From contig UQHT01000028.1 of assembly GCA_900540875.1 (NCBI GenBank), positions 1 to 35,392 on the forward strand: 35,392 bases of DNA, read 5' to 3'. Each line of letters opens with the position of its first letter. The first letter of the stretch is position 1. Under the pieces are notes generated by a model that had not been told where the DNA came from, searched no databases, and worked only from the letters and a program-made list of their open reading frames with translations. The position numbers and the translations under genes are program-made. Shown piece by piece: positions 31,569 through 35,392 of the stretch. The stretch is from an uncultured Collinsella sp. Its GTDB lineage: Bacteria; Actinomycetota; Coriobacteriia; Coriobacteriales; Coriobacteriaceae.

Positions 31569-33110
31569 CTATTCCGCATCGACCACACGAAGCAGATATG
31601 CCACGCGCGTTGCGGCCGTGCATTTAAAACGCTCGTCCGCGCGAACGCCCGCGACCCATACTACGGCACCTCCCGGAGCCGTTCTTACCACGGGTACGCC
31701 AGAGCGTTCGGAAACGGGAATGCGCGCCTCGTTGAGCAGGTCGGACACTTTCTTGCTTCGACCACTCATTCCCAGCGGGCACATCACATCCCCCGGCACA
31801 GGGTTATCCACCCACAAGCGCGCCGATCGAGCCTCAGCGGGAATCTCTCCGCACGAGCCAGCGAGCATCCGATCGCTATCGCGGTCGGCAAAGCCCAAGG
31901 CTGCCGCATCCACGATAGCGGCCACCTCTCCGGCAGCCACAAGCTCGCGGGCTCGACGCACGACATCGTATCCCGGCTCAACGGCCATCGGCTCGGCCAC
32001 CAGCATACGCCCCGCCCCCAACGACAGGCGCCCGGGAACGGAAATCCAGTCGGCAACTAAGCCCTCGCGCGCCACCGGAGCCTTGAGTGCCAGCATTCCA
32101 AACTCCACGCGCGCATCAATTCCCGCCGGGAGTGTGACCGAGCCCGCACCCTCGGCAACACAGGCGAGCACGCGCTCCACATGCCGCATCTCCGGCCGAG
32201 CATCGGGGTCGATGCGCTTAATTGCCAGTCGCACCATGCGCCGCGCAATCACCACCTCGGCCGCAGCAAGGCGGCGCGCGTCGAGGACCAGCGCACCCGA
32301 CACTTCCTTGCGCAGACAGCTTCGAAACGCCTGTGCCGAAAGCTGAGACAAAAACGCATCCTCGTCGCCCAGGATCTCGCAAGCGGCACCAATCGTCTTG
32401 CAGACGTTCGCGTTGCGCTGTGCCACCACCGGCATCACCCGGTGGCGCACATAGTTGCGCAGGTACGAAACGTCCTCGTTGCTCTCATCCTCCCGCCATG
32501 GCTGACCATGCACCTGCAGATAGTTCACGAGCTCGCCATGAGTTAGGTCAAGCAAGGGGCGCACCACGATATTCCTTCGACGGGGAATGCTCGAAAGCCC
32601 AGCCGGGCCCGACCCCTTAATGGCGTTCATCAAAAATGTTTCCGCGCGGTCCGACGAAGTATGCGCGGTACAGATACGAGCCGCCGTCCGCGGTGCGCCC
32701 GATTCGGCACAAAGTTCGCGAACATATCTCCGTACCGCGGCATAGCGCACCTCGCGAGCCGCAGCCTCGATATTGCCCGATTCGTCATCAAAATAGGCAT
32801 GCTCAACACACAGCGGCAAGCCGTATTGCGCGCACAGGTCACGTACAAAGGCCTCGTCGCCATCGGATGCCTCCCCGCGCAGATGATGGTTTACATGCAG
32901 CACGTGCAATCGCTCGCGCGCAATGGGAGCGACGCCGCGCCCGTCCTGGATATCCAACTTTGATGTGCAAGCCATAAGGAGCAGCGCCGTCGAGTCCGCA
33001 CCGCCTGATACCATGAGCACTACGGGGGCAGCGGCCTGCCGCGTTGCCAGGGCGCTCTTATCCGTCCTCGGCGCGGCATGATGTCCATAGTGCTGAGATA
33101 CCGTTGGCAT
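31569..33110 (-). CDS. tilS: tRNA(Ile)-lysidine synthase (513 aa)
   Basis: It converts C34 of the minor tRNA-Ile(CAU) to lysidine so that it reads AUA; essential in most bacteria. The N-terminal PP-loop is SGGADS (35-40), followed by HVNHHLRGEASDGD, the AHTSSDRAETFLMN nucleotide loop and the RPLLDL segment. The TilS-specific linker and C-terminal tRNA-binding domain (NPVPGDVMCPLG, then KKVSDLLNEARIP) are complete, so the protein is full length. GGAGGAAG precedes the ATG. First gene of the tilS-hpt-ftsH run; its start is 48 bp from that of a divergent metallo-hydrolase gene. Confidence 0.95.
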   Translation of the reverse strand: MPTVSQHYGHHAAPRTDKSALATRQAAAPVVLMVSGGADSTALLLMACTSKLDIQDGRGVAPIARERLHVLHVNHHLRGEASDGDEAFVRDLCAQYGLPLCVEHAYFDDESGNIEAAAREVRYAAVRRYVRELCAESGAPRTAARICTAHTSSDRAETFLMNAIKGSGPAGLSSIPRRRNIVVRPLLDLTHGELVNYLQVHGQPWREDESNEDVSYLRNYVRHRVMPVVAQRNANVCKTIGAACEILGDEDAFLSQLSAQAFRSCLRKEVSGALVLDARRLAAAEVVIARRMVRLAIKRIDPDARPEMRHVERVLACVAEGAGSVTLPAGIDARVEFGMLALKAPVAREGLVADWISVPGRLSLGAGRMLVAEPMAVEPGYDVVRRARELVAAGEVAAIVDAAALGFADRDSDRMLAGSCGEIPAEARSARLWVDNPVPGDVMCPLGMSGRSKKVSDLLNEARIPVSERSGVPVVRTAPGGAVVWVAGVRADERFKCTAATRVAYLLRVVDAE

Positions 33111-33158
33111 TTGCTTCCTCCTCTATTCGTTCGCACCCATTGTATCCTTTGGAATCTT

Positions 33159-33968
33159 ATGTCTCGTCTGCACCTTCATATCCTCGGCAGCGGCTCAAAA
33201 GGCAACTGCGCGCTCATCGAGGGACCGCAAGGTCTCATCATGATCGATGATGGCCTGTCCCGCCGCGAGACACTTAAACGCATGGCGGAGCTTGGCCTCT
33301 CGGCAGACGACGTCGCCGCTCTAGTAATCACCCATGAGCATGGTGACCATATCAAGGGGCTCGATGTATGGTGCAAGCACTGGCATGGTCCCCTCTTTGC
33401 CAGCAGGGACACCCTTTCATGCAAAGAAAACCTCGCGCACCTGCCTGTAGAGGAATTTGACCCCGGCGACACGCTCCCCATTGCCGGCATCCACGTGCAA
33501 ACCTACTCAACATCGCACGATGTCATCAATCCTGTCGGCTATCGATTTAATGCTCTTGATGATTCCATTGGGTTTGCCACCGACACCGGAGAGTTATCGA
33601 GCAAGGCCATGGGCATCCTCAAAGACTGTCGAGTTCTCGCGCTCGAAAGCAACCACGATGTAACTATGTTGCGCGAAGGACCGTACCCACGCTTTCTTCA
33701 GGAGCGCATCCTGTCCACAAAGGGGCACCTCTCCAACAACCAGGCCGCCGAAGCCGCGCGCGAACTTGTTACCGATCGCACCGAACAGCTCATCGCCATG
33801 CATATCAGCCAGGACAATAATCGTCCAAGCCTTACCGTCAAAAGCTATGCCAACGCGCTTGATGCAAGTCTCGATGATGAACTCGGCAGTTCTGCCACCC
33901 GTCTTCAAGGGCCACGGAAGCTCTCGATACGCCCTGCAAGCCAGTATCAACCGACAACCATTCAATAG
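33159..33968 (+). CDS. MBL-fold metallo-hydrolase, YycJ/WalJ-like (269 aa)
   Basis: A metallo-beta-lactamase-fold hydrolase beginning LHILGSGSKGNCALIEG. The metal motif is ITHEHGDHIKGLDVW (HxHxDH, residues about 62-67), with further ligands in STSHDVINPVGYRF, FATDTGELSS and the late EAARELV-MHIS segment. This matches the YycJ (WalJ) group, linked in Firmicutes to the walRK locus and DNA-repair or cell-wall functions; those partners are not in this window. The ATG at 33159 is chosen by family N-terminus, with only a weak GGA upstream. It is followed by a strong terminator. Confidence 0.88.
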   Translation: MSRLHLHILGSGSKGNCALIEGPQGLIMIDDGLSRRETLKRMAELGLSADDVAALVITHEHGDHIKGLDVWCKHWHGPLFASRDTLSCKENLAHLPVEEFDPGDTLPIAGIHVQTYSTSHDVINPVGYRFNALDDSIGFATDTGELSSKAMGILKDCRVLALESNHDVTMLREGPYPRFLQERILSTKGHLSNNQAAEAARELVTDRTEQLIAMHISQDNNRPSLTVKSYANALDASLDDELGSSATRLQGPRKLSIRPASQYQPTTIQ

Positions 33969-33983
33969 CCCCTCAAGACAACA

Positions 33984-34019
33984 AAGGGGGGCTGGGAATC
34001 ACTTCCCAGCCCCCCCCTT
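33984..34019. terminator. Bidirectional terminator between MBL-fold and hsp20 genes
   Basis: GGGGGGCTGGGAA (33986-33998), TCAC loop, TTCCCAGCCCCCC (34003-34015), a 13-bp perfect stem. AAA upstream gives TTTGTTG on the leftward transcript. Confidence 0.85.
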
Positions 34020-34051
34020 AACTCATACTCTCGATTGAAGCAGAGCCATCG

Positions 34052-34483
34052 TTAGTCGATGGAGATCTTCGTAACGTTCTTCTTCTCGACGATCTTAGGA
34101 ACCGTAACGGTGAGGATGCCGTCAGCATACTTTGCAGAGAGGCCCTCGCTCGAAGCGTCCTTCAGATATACGCCACGCGTCGCGCTGTACGAGCTAAACT
34201 CCTTCTGGAGGAAGTTCTTACCCTCGTTTTCGGCGCTCTCCTCGACGTTCACGCTGATGGACAGGCGACCCTCATTGAGCTCAACGTCGATGTCATCCTT
34301 GGCGACACCGGTCAGATACGCCTTGACCTCGTAGCCATCGCCCTTATCCTCAACGTCAACGGGAAACGCCTTGGAAGCAATCGAGTTGTTTGCAAGGTCG
34401 GTCATATCATCAAACAGATCGAACAGCGAGCTAGCAGAAGGACGAACGCCAAAAACCGAACGATAAGGAACCATGCTTGCCAT
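34052..34483 (-). CDS. Hsp20/alpha-crystallin family small heat shock protein (143 aa)
   Basis: An ATP-independent holdase chaperone. A short N-terminal arm (MASMVPYRSVFGVRPSAS, 1-18) precedes the alpha-crystallin domain (about 38-135): VDVEDKGDGYEVKAYLTGV, the DIDVELNEGRLSISV strand pair, and the conserved A-x-x-x-x-G-I-L-x-V-x-V-P-K motif as SAKYADGILTVTVPK. The C-terminal EKKNVTKISID tail is typical and includes an I-x-I-like end. The ATG at 34483 has AAGGAGTGG upstream, better than the start 11 codons earlier. Monocistronic; a TATATATG inverted repeat upstream may be its operator. Confidence 0.94.
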   Translation of the reverse strand: MASMVPYRSVFGVRPSASSLFDLFDDMTDLANNSIASKAFPVDVEDKGDGYEVKAYLTGVAKDDIDVELNEGRLSISVNVEESAENEGKNFLQKEFSSYSATRGVYLKDASSEGLSAKYADGILTVTVPKIVEKKNVTKISID

Positions 34484-34549
34484 GTTTACCACTCCTTTTA
34501 AGGACTGCCGAGCCATCTTCTAGGTGGTTGGGACTTCTTTTGACGCTCT

Positions 34550-34578
34550 TATATATGCCCACCCAGTGCTCATATATA
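34550..34578. promoter_or_regulatory. TATATATG-N13-CATATATA inverted repeat upstream of hsp20
   Basis: A perfect 8-bp inverted repeat 67 to 95 bp upstream of the hsp20 ATG. It can serve as an operator and also provides TATATA -10-like boxes. No CIRCE or HAIR element is visible. The remainder of 34484-34760 is AT-rich leader and divergent promoter DNA without a gene. Confidence 0.45.
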
Positions 34579-34760
34579 CATCGACTATAAAGTTTTTTGA
34601 GTCCAGTACTATAAGCATATCTAAGTGTGTATGACTCAGGTTTTAGTAAGGTTAAGGTTCTTTGAACCAGAGCTTAAATAACAAGTATGTTCGCAGCTAC
34701 AAATAACAAGGGGCTTACAATGAGCGCGTACACGTTGTTGGTAACGAGCTAAAGGGCATC

Positions 34761-35228
34761 ATGGACGACCAAAACCAGAACAATATGTTTATGCCGACGC
34801 AGGGCGAAGATACTTCTACGCAGCCGCCACGGTTCCATCGCCCCCACATCTCGCAAGAGCCCATCAATGACCCAGAGCCCGATTATGTGACGAGAAACCG
34901 ATATCAAACGCTCGAGGATGCCCAAACGGGACGTAAACATATGGGCGTCGCCTCGGGAGACCCTGTATATCTGAAAGACGCACCACTATCTAAAAACAGC
35001 GCAGCTAGTGATGAGCCGATGAAAGCATCCGCCGCTCATCAACAAAGAGGGCCCCGACCCAAGCAAACCTTGACGCATTCGGCTCGCTATCTCGAAACGC
35101 CAAAACAGGGAAAATCAATCTTCGTTTCGTCAAGTAAACGACGCAAGCAGCATCAGCTGACAATTCTGCTTTTGATCATTGCGGCCATAGCAGTTGCCCT
35201 TGTTATACGATTTATTTTCTTTAAATAA
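34761..35228 (+). CDS. Tail-anchored membrane protein of unknown function (155 aa)
   Basis: The first ~125 residues are hydrophilic, rich in Gln, Asn, Pro and Ser, and likely disordered. A basic stretch (SSSKRRKQHQ, about 122-131) is followed by one C-terminal hydrophobic segment (LTILLLIIAAIAVALVIRFI, 132-151) ending FFK. The arrangement is that of a C-tail-anchored protein with a cytosolic body. The ATG at 34761 has AAAGGG upstream. Divergent from hsp20 across 277 bp. No family recognised; codon use is less GC-rich than its neighbours. Confidence 0.75.
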   Translation: MDDQNQNNMFMPTQGEDTSTQPPRFHRPHISQEPINDPEPDYVTRNRYQTLEDAQTGRKHMGVASGDPVYLKDAPLSKNSAASDEPMKASAAHQQRGPRPKQTLTHSARYLETPKQGKSIFVSSSKRRKQHQLTILLLIIAAIAVALVIRFIFFK

Positions 35229-35296
35229 AGGCTCAATACCGAAAACAACAAGATCGTCTGGTGTAATTGAGTCATTTACGCCCCGTAAACGCAAAA

Positions 35297-35324
35297 AAGG
35301 GGGAGGCCGCGAGGCCTCCCCCTT
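35297..35324. terminator. Bidirectional terminator at right edge
   Basis: AAGGGGGAGGCC (35297-35308), GCGA loop, GGCCTCCCCCTT (35313-35324): a perfect 12-bp stem 68 bp past the tail-anchored gene. The A run at 35293-35298 makes it strongest for leftward transcription, suggesting a leftward gene entering from beyond the right edge. Confidence 0.8.
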
Positions 35325-35326
35325 CT

Positions 35327-35392
35327 TCAAGTCATCAGACGGCTCGGTGCCGTCCACCGGTCAGCGGCGCCCTGGCCTCCCACGGGCTGGCC
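35327..35392 (-). CDS. Possible 3' end of a leftward gene cut by the window edge
   Basis: The frame read leftward from the last base is open for 21 codons (ending WTAPSRLMT) and stops with TGA at 35327-35329, three bases before the strong leftward terminator. That position suggests the tail of a gene, but the stretch is too short to identify and could be chance. Confidence 0.25.
   Translation of the reverse strand, partial: GQPVGGQGAADRWTAPSRLMT

Noticed and set aside
34605..34645. HspR-type HAIR element (TTGAGTC ... GACTCAG) upstream of hsp20
   Set aside because: The half-sites are about 27-29 bp apart, far more than the 7-bp spacing of HAIR sites.

Overview
The window looks like chromosomal DNA of a high-GC actinobacterium of the class Coriobacteriia, most likely Collinsella or a close relative. 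The basis is GC-rich third codon positions, strong AGGAGG-type ribosome binding sites, a tilS-hpt-ftsH order, an EF-G-like second translocase, many PTS/LacI genes and intergenic GGGACAG palindromes. The genus is an inference from style, not from a search. No rRNA, tRNA, insertion sequence, prophage or CRISPR array is visible. Almost all DNA is explained by 31 complete protein genes; the least explained sequence lies between them.

Layout. 1-5.7 kb: a small unknown protein, a nitroreductase, a one-TM unknown protein, a regulator with a worn-out sigma-54-activator-type AAA+ domain and a Fis-type HTH, a YeiH-type membrane protein, and a divergent GntR/FCD regulator. 5.9-11.2 kb: glmS (leftward), a repeat-rich 558-bp intergenic region, a LacI-type regulator, a HAD phosphatase convergent with it, and larE. 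11.3-18.7 kb: a leftward six-gene carbohydrate operon (PTS IIBC, GatZ/KbaZ-like protein, transaldolase, split transketolase N and C halves, PTS IIA) with a divergent LacI-type regulator. This set would take up a sugar or polyol as a phosphate and feed it into the non-oxidative pentose phosphate reactions; the substrate is not known from the sequence. 18.9-24.7 kb: a membrane-anchored DNA/RNA non-specific endonuclease, an EF-G-like GTPase with altered G motifs, and a three-gene polar amino-acid ABC importer. 24.9-28.6 kb: a TrmA/RlmD-type rRNA uracil methyltransferase with a basic N-terminal tail, a PHP-family hydrolase and a class I aminotransferase. 28.7-35.4 kb: the tilS-hpt-ftsH cluster, a divergent metallo-beta-lactamase-fold hydrolase, an Hsp20 chaperone and a tail-anchored unknown protein.

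What stands out is the non-coding part. Two 159-bp copies of an element sit directly 3' of two unrelated genes (nitroreductase and glmS) in the same orientation relative to the gene. They differ by paired, structure-preserving substitutions, which suggests a conserved folded RNA or a structured mobile repeat. A second group comprises several distinct short palindromes mostly built around GGGACAG, and a third is a four-copy TGTTACAGATCGAGACA cluster; both gather in the glmS-lacI spacer and elsewhere. A pseudoknot-capable pair of crossing inverted repeats lies between the PTS IIBC and GatZ-like genes. All structure statements are from reading the sequence by eye; no folding or database search was run.
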